This document shows, in pieces, positions 1-8,328 of a DNA stretch of 64,000 nt. The stretch's first letter is position 1. Every line of letters begins with the position of its first letter. The notes below the pieces were generated by a model, which was not told where the DNA came from, ran no database searches, and saw only the letters and a list, made by a program, of their open reading frames with translations. Source of the stretch: Porphyromonas pasteri (GTDB lineage Bacteria > Bacteroidota > Bacteroidia > Bacteroidales > Porphyromonadaceae); assembly GCF_014647755.1 (NCBI RefSeq), contig NZ_BMPU01000004.1:1-64000 (forward strand), in the 5' to 3' direction. The position numbers and the translations under genes are program-made.

Positions 1-87
1 TTTCTCGTTTGTTTTTATCAAGTATGTCAATGATCGCTAAGAGGGCCGCTGGTGTTAACCTTGTGACACCCCTTTTAAGTCAATCAT
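1..87 (-). other. possible 5' end of a minus-strand gene cut by the left edge
   Basis: An ATG at 87-85 opens a minus-strand frame that stops after ten codons (MIDLKGVSQG). A second minus frame, offset by one base, is open from about position 76 to the window edge. A single extra A in the run AAAA near 75 would join the two into one continuous peptide. A minus-strand -7 box lies upstream at 200-207. This could be a frameshifted gene start, a leader peptide or chance; too little is visible to name a product. Confidence 0.2.
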
Positions 88-107
88 AAGTAAGTCACCT
101 TACTTAT
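86..107 (-). promoter_or_regulatory. 9-bp inverted repeat abutting an ATG
   Basis: ATAAGTAAG and CTTACTTAT form a perfect 9-bp inverted repeat around a 4-base centre. It ends exactly at the candidate minus-strand ATG (87-85). It could be an operator or a hairpin that hides the start site. The function is inferred from position only. Confidence 0.3.
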
Positions 108-199
108 ATCGTCTTCGCTAACGTCTGCCTTCCCTCACCTCAGCTACCCTCGCTCGGATCAGCTCTTCTTTGAGGCAGTTCGTTTCTCGTTTGCGGTTG

Positions 200-207
200 C
201 AAAGATA
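200..207 (-). promoter_or_regulatory. Bacteroidota -7 box (TATCTTTG)
   Basis: TATCTTTG read on the minus strand fits the Bacteroidota -7 consensus TAnnTTTG. It would drive leftward transcription of a gene mostly outside the window. Confidence 0.45.
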
Positions 208-453
208 GAGCAAAAACTAAATACAAACCAAATCCTACCGCAAAATATTTCCCAACACCGCCCGTTGAGTTGCATTCATTTCCCCATAAGCAAGAGAGTT
301 ACAAGGGGAGAAAAAATTTTCAGATTCTTGGGGGAGAGGGGCGCTTTTCTGGGAGAAGAAGGAGGGAGTTGAGCGGGAAAGAGGTGTGCTTGGTGGGTGA
401 ATGGAGGGTAAAGATCGCTGGGGGCGGTTGTGTAGTGATATAGGGAGGCGATG

Positions 454-583
454 CAAACCAGTAGTCATTTGCGGGTAAAGCAATAGTGGTTTGAATGCAA
501 ACAACTACTTATTCGAGTAGCAAACCAGTAGTGGTTCGCACCCCAAACCAATAGTCGTTTGACCCTAAACAACTATTGGAGTA
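454..583. repeat. palindrome array A1, six 18-bp words
   Basis: Six imperfect palindromic words related to CAAACCAnTAGTnGTTTG start at 454, 476, 498, 521, 544 and 566, a spacing of 22-23 bp. The 4-5 bp spacers are not conserved. The same word family recurs in the array at 11611-11742. No gene is visible between the left edge region and rnhB, and this array is one of three in that gap. Confidence 0.85.
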
Positions 584-720
584 CAGCACACACTCTGTAA
601 GTAGGCGTAAGAGGGCAATAAGGAGGCGGTGCATTTGCTGGGGATGAAAGGCGCGCGGGAAGGGAAAAGCTCCCGCATACTCCCCTACCCCACTCAATAC
701 ATATAGAAGGGGGTGCCATC

Positions 721-822
721 AACCTATATTGGTCAGCGGGCGAACCTATATAGGTCGGCGCTTCGACCAATATAGGTTGCTTTCGTGACCTATATAGCTT
801 CGCCCGCCGACCAATATAGAAT
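721..822. repeat. palindrome array A2, five 14-bp words at exact 22-bp spacing
   Basis: Words of the ACCTATATAGGT / ACCAATATAGGT family start at 721, 743, 765, 787 and 809. Spacing is exactly 22 bp, giving a 102-bp element. The first and fourth 8-bp spacers are reverse complementary at 7 of 8 positions. The third word (765-778) is the exact reverse complement of the first. Confidence 0.92.
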
Positions 823-876
823 CACACCACCCTACTAAAGGTAGCCTTCCCGCTATCCCTCCAAAGAGAAAAAAGC

Positions 877-979
877 AACCAGTACTGGTCACCACTCCAA
901 CCACTACTGGTTACTATCTGTGACCAGTACTACTTCGCAGTGTGACCAGTACTGCTCCGACCGCCGACCAGTACTGGTC
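877..979. repeat. palindrome array A3, ACCAGTACTGGT type
   Basis: Five words of the ACCAGTACTGGT type start at 877, 899, 922, 944 and 966 (steps 22, 23, 22, 22). The first word begins AACC; inner words mostly begin GACC. The same word recurs in the array at 49123-49225. Confidence 0.9.
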
Positions 980-1003
980 GATTTCACTACCTATAAATAG
1001 TAG

Positions 1004-1044
1004 GCGCCCCGCTGCTGGCCAGATAAAGCCAAGCAGCGGGGCGC
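1004..1044 (-). terminator. hairpin terminator downstream of rnhB
   Basis: A perfect 13-bp inverted repeat (1004-1016 and 1032-1044, GCGCCCCGCTGCT on the plus strand) with a 15-base loop lies 25 bp past the rnhB stop. It should end the sufS-rnhB transcript. Confidence 0.75.
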
Positions 1045-1068
1045 TATACATTATATATAAGGAGTGGA

Positions 1069-1683
1069 TCAGACCAAGCGGAAGGTCATTCGGTGGATGG
1101 GCGACGGGCCTAAGTCAGCGATGGCACGGCGGTGCGCTGGCGTCGGGTAGCCCTTGTGCCCTGCGAAGCCATAGCCTGGGTAGCGGGCGTCTTCGGTGAG
1201 CATCAGCTCATCACGGTGCGTCTTCGCGAGGATTGAGGCGGCAGCGATGCTTGCAAACGTGGCATCCCCCTTGACGATACACTCGTGGGGGATGTCGTGG
1301 TAGGGCTTGAAGCGGTTGCCGTCAATAAGGAGTAGCTCGGGACGAAGCGGTAGGTCATCTATTGCACGGTGCATCGCAAGGAAGGAGGCCTGCAGAATGT
1401 TGATCTCATCAATCTCCTCGGGGGAAACAATCCCGACACCCCACGCCAAAGCCGCTTCCTCGATGATCGGGCGGAGCGTGTCGCGCTGATGCTCGGAGAG
1501 CTGCTTGGAGTCGAAGAGTAGTGGATGGTAGAAGGTCGGGGGCAAGATCACAGCCGCAGCGACGACAGGGCCGGCTAAGCACCCACGCCCCGCCTCATCA
1601 CAGCCACACTCCAGACGGCCATCTTCTCCGAAGCTCACGCGCAGGGGTGCGTGTTCCTTCACTGACTTCATAGACCTACTCAT
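1069..1683 (-). CDS. rnhB: ribonuclease HII
   Basis: This 204-residue protein should be RNase HII, the cytoplasmic endonuclease that cuts RNA in RNA-DNA hybrids and starts removal of misincorporated ribonucleotides. The signature GCDEAGRG (residues 27-34) carries the first catalytic Asp and Glu. Later conserved segments, LLIDGNRF and [17 protein letters not shown], fit the family, as does the length. It follows sufS by 13 bp on the same strand, so the two are probably co-transcribed from the promoter near 2945. The start at 1683 gives the longest frame; a second Met four codons in is also possible. The family call is secure. Confidence 0.96.
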   Translation of the reverse strand: MSRSMKSVKEHAPLRVSFGEDGRLECGCDEAGRGCLAGPVVAAAVILPPTFYHPLLFDSKQLSEHQRDTLRPIIEEAALAWGVGIVSPEEIDEINILQASFLAMHRAIDDLPLRPELLLIDGNRFKPYHDIPHECIVKGDATFASIAAASILAKTHRDELMLTEDARYPGYGFAGHKGYPTPAHRRAIADLGPSPIHRMTFRLV

Positions 1684-1696
1684 CGTAAGCGGGGGC

Positions 1697-2917
1697 TTAG
1701 CTCAGCATAGGGACGACGCGGTGCAGGGCGTCGAAGAAGCGGTCCACCTCCTCACGGGTGTTGTACAGCCCGAAGGAAGCGCGTGCCACCGCCTGATGTC
1801 CGTAGGACGCCAAGAGCGGTTCGGCGCAGTGATGCCCCGTGCGGATCGCGATACCCATACGGTCGAGGAGCGTCCCGAGGTCAAAGGGATGGATCTCCCC
1901 GATGCCGAAGGAGAGAATACCATCCTTATTGGGTGCTTCGCCGAGGATGAAGCTATCGGGGAATTCACTCTTGAGGCGAGCCGTAGCATAGTGCAGGAGG
2001 TCTTCCTCATGCGCTGCGATGGCTTCGATGCCCAGCTCCTTCACGAAGTCGAGCGCACGAGCAAAGGCAGTAGAGCCTACGTAGTCGGGCGTACCGGCCT
2101 CGAACTTGAAAGGCAGGCTATTATATGTAGTCTTCTCGAAGGTCACTCGCTCGATCATCTCTCCCCCACCCATGTACGGCGGCATGCGATCCAGCACCTC
2201 GGGGCGGCCATAGAGCGCACCGATACCCGTCGGCCCGTAGATCTTGTGGGCGCTGAAGGCATAGAAGTCCGCCCCGATTGCCTCGACGTCGGCTTGCGTA
2301 TGTGCGATAGCCTGCGCTCCGTCGATGAGGACGAGGGCACCTGCTTCGTGCGCCAAGCGCGTGATTTCAGCTACAGGATTGACCGTACCGAGGACGTTGC
2401 TGACGTGGGCGACGGCGACAAGGCGCGTACGCTCGCTGAGCAGAGAGCGGTAGGCATCCATATCGATCTCACCTGCGGGCGTCAAGGGGATGACACGCAG
2501 ATGCGCCCCGCGACGCTCGCACATCATCTGCCAAGGCACGATATTCGAGTGGTGCTCCATCGTGCTGATAATGACCTCGTCGCCAGCGGAGACGAAGGCT
2601 TCGCCAGCGGAAGATGCGACGAGGTTGATGGCCTCCGTAGTGCCACGGGTGAAGATAAGACCTTCGGCTGAGGGTGCTCCGATGAAGTCAGCGACACGAC
2701 GGCGCGCAGCTTCGTGGTGCTCGGTCGCGATCTGGCTGAGGTAGTGCACGCCACGATGGACGTTGGCATTGGCCGAATAATAGGCCTCCTCGATGGCCTG
2801 AATGACGCAGCGAGGCTTCTGAGTGGTCGCAGCATTGTCGAGGTAAACGAGGGGCTTACCATAGACCTCCGCTGCGAGTATAGGGAATTGGGCTCTTATA
2901 TCTTCTACAGAATACAT
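1697..2917 (-). CDS. sufS: cysteine desulfurase, SufS type
   Basis: This 406-residue PLP enzyme should convert cysteine to alanine and pass persulfide sulfur to Fe-S cluster assembly. Seen directly are the PLP Schiff-base Lys in SAHKIYG (K225), EHHSN near residue 121, and the catalytic Cys in [11 protein letters not shown] (C364). The RxGHHCA context and short active-site loop are typical of group II (SufS) rather than IscS enzymes. No other suf gene lies beside it here; its partner is rnhB, 13 bp downstream. A -7 box at 2945-2952 gives a leader of only about 20 bases. The length is normal for the family. Confidence 0.95.
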   Translation of the reverse strand: MYSVEDIRAQFPILAAEVYGKPLVYLDNAATTQKPRCVIQAIEEAYYSANANVHRGVHYLSQIATEHHEAARRRVADFIGAPSAEGLIFTRGTTEAINLVASSAGEAFVSAGDEVIISTMEHHSNIVPWQMMCERRGAHLRVIPLTPAGEIDMDAYRSLLSERTRLVAVAHVSNVLGTVNPVAEITRLAHEAGALVLIDGAQAIAHTQADVEAIGADFYAFSAHKIYGPTGIGALYGRPEVLDRMPPYMGGGEMIERVTFEKTTYNSLPFKFEAGTPDYVGSTAFARALDFVKELGIEAIAAHEEDLLHYATARLKSEFPDSFILGEAPNKDGILSFGIGEIHPFDLGTLLDRMGIAIRTGHHCAEPLLASYGHQAVARASFGLYNTREEVDRFFDALHRVVPMLS

Positions 2918-2944
2918 AATCTGATTCGTTTAAGAATTCACCTG

Positions 2945-2952
2945 CAAAAGTA
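2945..2952 (-). promoter_or_regulatory. -7 box (TACTTTTG) for sufS-rnhB
   Basis: TACTTTTG on the minus strand matches TAnnTTTG and lies 28 bp before the sufS ATG. Confidence 0.5.
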
Positions 2953-2983
2953 CGTAATAATTAGGGCGATGGCATAGAAAAGG

Positions 2984-3022
2984 CCTCGCCCCCACGGCTG
3001 CAAAGAGCACACGGAGGCGAGG
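2984..3022 (-). terminator. hairpin terminator after the DUF4876-like gene
   Basis: CCTCGCCCCC (2984-2993) pairs with GGAGGCGAGG (3013-3022) with one mismatch. It lies about 45 bp past the stop of the last gene of the 3-11 kb surface cluster. Confidence 0.5.
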
Positions 3023-3066
3023 TCGTAGAGAAAGTAGACGAGGAAGCCTATGCTTCGGAGGAGGGA

Positions 3067-4176
3067 TTACTTCTCCGATGTCGTGGGCTTCTTCAAGCCA
3101 AGAGAGGCGGGCTGGACGGTGAAGTCACTGGTCGAATTGTTGTCGTCGACAAACTTCTTCCCGTCCCACTTTCGGATAAGTGCGAGGCCAGAGTACTTCT
3201 GCCAGTCGCTCTTCGGGAGGTTCTTCGCACTGACCTCCGTGACGGCATTGTAGCCCTTATCGAAGGTATTCTTATAGGGATTGATCTTGTAGCGTCGCTT
3301 GGGGCAGACGGTGATGCAGTCCAGCGCCTTGGAGAAGGGAATCTCGATAGCGTAGAAGTCGGCGAAGAGGCTGTTGGTGACATTGATATAGTGACGGTAG
3401 CCGAGGCGCTCCTTGGTATCCTGATAGTTCTCGCGGAAGTCCTCAGGCGTCCAGGGGAGCTGTATGAGGGCGATGCCGTTCTGCCCAGAGATCTGCTTGA
3501 TACCGAAGTCCGAGTACTTCGCACCCTTCTTATCTACGCCCGTGAGGATGGGCACGAGGTCGGGGACATTGGGGTTGTTCATATGCTGGCGGTCGTAGTC
3601 ACTGTGCGTCCACTCCCAGTCGGCTTTCGTCAGGTCGATGAGGGAGTCCACGCCCTTGTAGCGCTTGGGATCTTCGCGCTCTTCGCCATAATCATCGGCC
3701 TGCTTATTGAGACGAACGAAATATTCCTTGGCGTGGTCGATGGCATACTTAGCGATGACGACCGTCTGCCCTGGCTGGATCGGATGCTCCTTCCCACTGC
3801 CAGGGAAGTAAGAGATCGTCTCGACACCGATATACTTACGGCGAAAGTCCTCCTTCCCTGCGAAGGTACGCTCGTCCGAAGGGTCGAGGGCGGTGGTGCA
3901 GAGTGCGAGACCGTCGAGGTACTTGACCTCCGAGGTGGGGTTGAAGATCGTGATGTACTGGTCGTCTTCATACCACGACTTCACGGGAGGATATCCCCAC
4001 TCTTCGGGGAAGCTCTTCGTGATGACGTGCCCGATGTAGAAGACCTCCTTGATGATGAGGTGATCGACGGAGGAGCGGGAGTTCGAGCGACGCTGGGGCG
4101 CTTCGTTGCGAGTACAGGCCATCAGCCCCGAGAGGAACACCAAGGCCAAGGCGAAGCGATATATATAAGTGCGCAT
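3067..4176 (-). CDS. DUF4876-like lipoprotein, paralogue 1
   Basis: A 369-residue predicted lipoprotein with signal segment and lipobox LSGLMAC (Cys21). The body resembles the Bacteroidota DUF4876 family, with segments IKEVFYIGH, YITIFNPTSEVKYLDGLALC and IQPGQTVVIAKYAIDHAK; the DUF assignment is from memory. It should sit on the outer membrane or in the periplasm. It is the last gene of a minus-strand cluster with a TonB receptor and three other lipoproteins, and is strongly similar throughout to the next gene (4314-5417). The role is unknown; context suggests ligand capture for the receptor at 8328-10748. Its C-terminal tail (KKPTTSEK) survives downstream of a stop codon in the paralogue. 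Confidence 0.85.
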   Translation of the reverse strand: MRTYIYRFALALVFLSGLMACTRNEAPQRRSNSRSSVDHLIIKEVFYIGHVITKSFPEEWGYPPVKSWYEDDQYITIFNPTSEVKYLDGLALCTTALDPSDERTFAGKEDFRRKYIGVETISYFPGSGKEHPIQPGQTVVIAKYAIDHAKEYFVRLNKQADDYGEEREDPKRYKGVDSLIDLTKADWEWTHSDYDRQHMNNPNVPDLVPILTGVDKKGAKYSDFGIKQISGQNGIALIQLPWTPEDFRENYQDTKERLGYRHYINVTNSLFADFYAIEIPFSKALDCITVCPKRRYKINPYKNTFDKGYNAVTEVSAKNLPKSDWQKYSGLALIRKWDGKKFVDDNNSTSDFTVQPASLGLKKPTTSEK

Positions 4177-4216
4177 AGCTGGATATAATGCTGTGAGGAG
4201 ATTAGAGGAAGCCCAT

Positions 4217-4242
4217 CCCCATGAACTTCAATAGTCATGGGG
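4217..4242 (-). terminator. small hairpin between the two DUF4876-like genes
   Basis: CCCCATGA and TCATGGGG form a perfect 8-bp stem with a 10-base loop in the 137-bp gap between the paralogues. It may end or attenuate transcription there, which would make paralogue 1 partly independent of its neighbours. Confidence 0.4.
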
Positions 4243-4313
4243 GCAAGGTCGTGAGAGGCTATAGATAAGGCTAATGAAGCCTTAATAGCAACTTACTTCT
4301 CTGAAGGAATCGG

Positions 4314-5417
4314 CTACTTAGATCCGAGCGAAGCAGGCTGTACAGCAAAGTCGCTGGTTGAGTTGTTATCGTCGACTAACTTCTTACCATCCCACTTGCG
4401 AATCAGAGCCATACCGGAGTACTTCTTCCAGTCGCTTGCTGGCGTCCTCTTATATGCCCCATCTGTGACTGCATTATAGCCCTTATCAAAGGTCGCTTTA
4501 GGCTCCTTGCTATAGGGGTTGAACTTGTATTCTTGCTTAGGGCAGATGGTGATGCAGTCTATAGCCTTGTCAAAGGGAATTTCTATGACGTGAATACGAT
4601 TGCGGTGGTGGGTAATACGAGCATTGATCGTATGTCTATAGCCACGGCGTCCCTCGGCATCTGGGTAGTTCTGGCGGAAGTCTTCAGCAGTCCAAGGGAG
4701 CTGAATCAGAGCGATACCACTCGTCTCGGTAACCTCCTTAAATCCGAAATCTACGTCATCATCCTCTTCGGCATCATACCCCGTGAAGATGGGGACGAGG
4801 TCAGGTACATTCGGGTTGTTTTTATGCTCGTCATCGGCTTGGGCATTGGTCCATTCCCAATCCACCTTTGAGAGATTCAAGAACGCTTCGATTCCCTTGT
4901 ACAGGTTGTGGTCAACAGGGGGTTCTCCATTATCGGCGAGCTCCTTATCGAGACGAGTGAAGAAGTCCTTGGCGTGGTCAATCGCATACTTAGCGATAAC
5001 TACCGTTTGCCCGGGCTGGATAGGATGCTCCTTCCCACTGCCAGGGAAGTATGAGATAGTTCCCACTCCGAGGTACTCCCGTCTGAAGTCCTTGTTCCCT
5101 TCGAATTCAAGTAAAGTAGACGGGTCAAGTGCCGTGGAGCAGAGAGCAAGACCATCGAGATACTTGACCTCTGAGGTGGGATTATAAATCGTGATGTACG
5201 CATCATCAGCATACCAATTCTGCGTCGATGGCTGGGGATACTCTTTCGGGAAATCCTGAGTATAGGCATGCCCAATATAGAAGACCTCCTTGATAACCAA
5301 GTGGTCAAGAGTAGAGCGTGAATCGGAGCGACGCTGGGGGGCTTCGTTGCGAGCGCAGGACATCAATACCGAGAGGAACAGCATCGCAAAGGCGAAGCGA
5401 TATATGTGTGTACGCAT
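4314..5417 (-). CDS. DUF4876-like lipoprotein, paralogue 2 (tail cut by a stop)
   Basis: A 367-residue lipoprotein (lipobox LSVLMSC, Cys21) that aligns end to end with the gene at 3067-4176. Both share the N-terminal signal region, the EVFYIGH and NPTSEVKYLDGLALC segments and the C-terminal KKFVDDNNSTSDF-like block. The frame stops at TAG (4316-4314). The next codons in the same frame read PIPSEK and then TAA (4295-4293), matching the PTTSEK end of paralogue 1, so this copy has lost a short tail. The function is unknown. Tandem duplication beside a TonB receptor suggests two variants of one ligand-binding or accessory part. Confidence 0.85.
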   Translation of the reverse strand: MRTHIYRFAFAMLFLSVLMSCARNEAPQRRSDSRSTLDHLVIKEVFYIGHAYTQDFPKEYPQPSTQNWYADDAYITIYNPTSEVKYLDGLALCSTALDPSTLLEFEGNKDFRREYLGVGTISYFPGSGKEHPIQPGQTVVIAKYAIDHAKDFFTRLDKELADNGEPPVDHNLYKGIEAFLNLSKVDWEWTNAQADDEHKNNPNVPDLVPIFTGYDAEEDDDVDFGFKEVTETSGIALIQLPWTAEDFRQNYPDAEGRRGYRHTINARITHHRNRIHVIEIPFDKAIDCITICPKQEYKFNPYSKEPKATFDKGYNAVTDGAYKRTPASDWKKYSGMALIRKWDGKKLVDDNNSTSDFAVQPASLGSK

Positions 5418-5448
5418 AATAGCTGAAGATTATTTAGTGAAGATATGA

Positions 5449-6867
5449 TTAGAGGAACCAGTTGCCGAAGCCCGAGCCACCACCGACGCCGTGCGTCTGG
5501 ACATTCTGCGAAGCCTCGAGAGCTTCCTCTGCTGTGAGGCCGATCTCACGGCCGAGATAATAGTAGTAGGGGTCATTGGGGTCAATGGCCGTGGGGTCGG
5601 TGTCGAAGCTGCTGCAGAAGACCTTGATAGGGATGTTGAAGCGCAGGACATCCTTCCACTGCGAGTCTGCGCCATAGTCCTTTGGCTCGTCGGGGTTGTA
5701 CCAGTCTGAGCAGATGAACTTGCTGAGGAAGACGTAGGTGGAGTGGCGTGCGAGATAAGGGTCCTTCGGGATCAGCGCCTTCTTGCCCTTCGGGCACTTC
5801 ATGACGCGCACCGAGAGGTAGAACTTCGGCAGGACGAACGAGGGGCGCGTATAGCGCCCACCCTTACCCGTCGTGGGGTCGGTACGGCGTGTGATCTCGA
5901 GCGGCCAGTCCTTGTGCTTGTCGTCATTCTCATCGGCATCGATATCGAAGTTGAAGTGTCCCTTCAGTCCTACGCGGTCTTGGTCGTAGGGAGCGACAGC
6001 CCAGTCGGCTTCCTTACGCGTGAGAGGAGGGAGGAGGCGCTGGTTGAAGAGCTCGCGCGCACCATCGCCCATCGCATCGTGGATCCACGTGTCGCGGTAG
6101 GTGTACTCGAAGATCTTCGGCGTGGCATCGGCACGCTCCTTCCACGTAGTCTTATTCGCGAAGAAGGGCGAAGGCACAGGCGTGTGGTCGATCGTACCAC
6201 CAGGCTGCCAGGTATCGTACTCGTCGTACTTAGCATGCCAAGTGCCGCGCGTATCGGTCACCTCATAGGGCTGTCCCTTGTCATCGACATCGCTCACCGT
6301 GAAGAAGATCTGGTACTCGTCGGAGTGATCCAGGATATCATCATTCATCAGACGGCCATTCTTATCGAAGAAATAGAGGCAGAGGCCCCAGCGCTTGAGG
6401 CGCCCACCGATGATGCGGATGTAGTCGGGGCCCTGCTTCTTGTCGTACTGCTCGAGGTAGGTCACCGTGCTCTGACGCTGCACCTCGACGGTGGGCCAAG
6501 AGCCAGCGTTGTTGTGGATGATGACGAACTCCTCCTGCTTCCAAGGGGCATTGGGGTAGACGAAGTTCCCGTGCATCATACCGTCACCGTGGGAGTGGCC
6601 TTCCTTGAACATCACCAGACACGTCGCCCAGTCCTTGAACGCACCCTCGGGATCGGGGTTGGCAAGGGCTTCGGTGACCTTGATCTTCGTGATACTATCG
6701 ACGTAGCGGTCGGCGCCACTGTGGGGGATGGTCTTCGTGTTGAGAGGGTTGTCGTCGTAGTTGGGATGGATATCCCCGAAGACGAACTTATCGCACGCAC
6801 TGAACGAGAAGGCGATGAGGCCAAGGACAGTGGCGCGCTTGAGATGCTTACTGATAGAAGTATTCAT
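5449..6867 (-). CDS. His-rich lipoprotein, first of a related pair
   Basis: A 472-residue predicted lipoprotein (lipobox SFSAC, Cys25). I cannot name its family with confidence. It carries a metal-ligand-like patch HSHGDGMMHG at residues 91-100. It shares order and motifs with the next gene (6883-8328): a YFFDKNGRLMND / YYDQNGMLINH block, a FEYTYRDT / FTYTYRDT block and a DRVGLKG / DRLGFKG block. The two therefore look like distant paralogues. It starts 15 bp after the stop of its upstream neighbour, so it is in the same operon. Together with the adjacent TonB receptor it may bind a metal, haem or other chelated ligand at the surface; that is inference only. Confidence 0.8.
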   Translation of the reverse strand: MNTSISKHLKRATVLGLIAFSFSACDKFVFGDIHPNYDDNPLNTKTIPHSGADRYVDSITKIKVTEALANPDPEGAFKDWATCLVMFKEGHSHGDGMMHGNFVYPNAPWKQEEFVIIHNNAGSWPTVEVQRQSTVTYLEQYDKKQGPDYIRIIGGRLKRWGLCLYFFDKNGRLMNDDILDHSDEYQIFFTVSDVDDKGQPYEVTDTRGTWHAKYDEYDTWQPGGTIDHTPVPSPFFANKTTWKERADATPKIFEYTYRDTWIHDAMGDGARELFNQRLLPPLTRKEADWAVAPYDQDRVGLKGHFNFDIDADENDDKHKDWPLEITRRTDPTTGKGGRYTRPSFVLPKFYLSVRVMKCPKGKKALIPKDPYLARHSTYVFLSKFICSDWYNPDEPKDYGADSQWKDVLRFNIPIKVFCSSFDTDPTAIDPNDPYYYYLGREIGLTAEEALEASQNVQTHGVGGGSGFGNWFL

Positions 6868-6882
6868 AGTGAGGAGTGGGCA

Positions 6883-8328
6883 TTACATGAGGACGACATT
6901 GCGACGATAGCGATAGAAGAAGGCTTCGGGGTCGGAGAGCATACGCCAGAGCTCTGAGCGCTGTACCGAGGGGTAGAAGCGGCGGACGTCCTCGTAGCAC
7001 TTCGCTTCGCCGTCCTTCGTATCGGCGATGATGCGCACGGGCAGCGGGTAGTCAATGTCGAAGCTATCCCAGCCAGGCTGGATCTGGTTGAAGTCCCAGA
7101 GGTAGCCCCCATCGGGGTTCGCGGCATTGGTGTACTTCGCAGGCTTGGCGACATCTCCCGTACGCTGCTGACCCTTGGTGAGGATATTACACAGACGCAC
7201 CTGCAGGAGGAAGGAGATCCCCGCCTGACGGAACTTTAAGATCCCCTTGAAGCCCAGTCGGTCGAGCGGCGCCCCTGCATCGAGGCTACGCTCCTGCTTC
7301 AGCAGACCCACCGTCTCGCCATAACGCTGACGGGGAGCCTCCGTCTCGGGGTCGATGAAGTCATCGTTATATGACTCGTCGAAGAGCTTACCCAGCTCCT
7401 CCTCGATGGGGTCGGTATCGCGGTAGGTATAGGTGAAGATCTCGGGGACGAGCTGATTGAGGCGCTGGTTGTCGATGCTGCGCACGAGGCGGTACATCGT
7501 ACCATTGGAGGCACGGAAGGGCTGGAGGGCATCGGGGCGACCCGTCACCTCAATAGAGCGCCACGAGAGCTCGTTGTCAAAAGGCACGGCATTGCGCCCC
7601 AGCTCGAAGCCGTCGGGTACGTAGATATTCGATGCGGAGAACTTCGTCGCAGGCTCTGCCTTGCCCCCACGCTCCATAAAGGTATAGCGGTCGATGTAGT
7701 GCGGTACATCGGCCAGCGTGCGGGGGTAAGCGAGCTGGAGCGTCTTAGCCTCATCCTTCGAGCCCTTGCTGAGGGTGAAGTGCCCGACACCGAAGAAGTG
7801 CTGGTGCATCATCAGCGTGGAGTTGTCCTCGTCAGGCTCGCTGTAGCCGTCCTTCCCCTTGACATAGGGGAAGTTCGTGAACTGGTGATTGATGAGCATC
7901 CCGTTCTGATCGTAGTACTTCAGCTCGAGGCCGTAGACGATCTTGTCCGAGGCGACGACATCGAAGTGATCACGCTCCGTCGTCACGGTCATCTGCCCAT
8001 TGTCGTCCTTGGCGATATCGATCTCCTGGACGATGGGGATGACGGTCTCTTCGCCTGCGATATGATAGGTGTTGTAGACATCGACCATCTCGTCGGCATT
8101 CGCGCCGACACCGATCTGACCCGCCTTATAGCCCATGCGCAGGATCGCATGCACGGCATAGATCTGGTCGTGACCCTTGACATCACGCTCGATCTCGGAG
8201 GGCGGAGCCTGGATGATCTTCTTGAAGAAGGCGTCTACACGCTCATTGGAGCAGCTCCCGAGGAGGCAAGCTACACCGAGAGCGGGGAGGAGGTAGTGAG
8301 ATATGATGGATTTCATAGTCGCAGTCAT
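6883..8328 (-). CDS. His-rich lipoprotein, second of a related pair
   Basis: A 481-residue predicted lipoprotein (lipobox LLGSC, Cys26; an alternative start four codons in would shorten the signal peptide). Its start overlaps the stop of the TonB receptor by one base (TAATG), evidence for translational coupling. A His/Met patch MMHQHFFGVGH lies in the first half. Motifs EIFTYTYRDT and DRLGFKG match the neighbouring lipoprotein at 5449-6867. No enzyme signature is visible. Coupling to the receptor resembles TonB receptor and lipoprotein pairs that catch ligand at the cell surface, but the substrate is unknown. Confidence 0.8.
   Translation of the reverse strand: MTATMKSIISHYLLPALGVACLLGSCSNERVDAFFKKIIQAPPSEIERDVKGHDQIYAVHAILRMGYKAGQIGVGANADEMVDVYNTYHIAGEETVIPIVQEIDIAKDDNGQMTVTTERDHFDVVASDKIVYGLELKYYDQNGMLINHQFTNFPYVKGKDGYSEPDEDNSTLMMHQHFFGVGHFTLSKGSKDEAKTLQLAYPRTLADVPHYIDRYTFMERGGKAEPATKFSASNIYVPDGFELGRNAVPFDNELSWRSIEVTGRPDALQPFRASNGTMYRLVRSIDNQRLNQLVPEIFTYTYRDTDPIEEELGKLFDESYNDDFIDPETEAPRQRYGETVGLLKQERSLDAGAPLDRLGFKGILKFRQAGISFLLQVRLCNILTKGQQRTGDVAKPAKYTNAANPDGGYLWDFNQIQPGWDSFDIDYPLPVRIIADTKDGEAKCYEDVRRFYPSVQRSELWRMLSDPEAFFYRYRRNVVLM

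Noticed and set aside
454-979. CRISPR array
   Set aside because: Words are 14-18 bp and spacers 4-8 bp, far shorter than CRISPR repeats and spacers; words vary within arrays and no cas genes are present.
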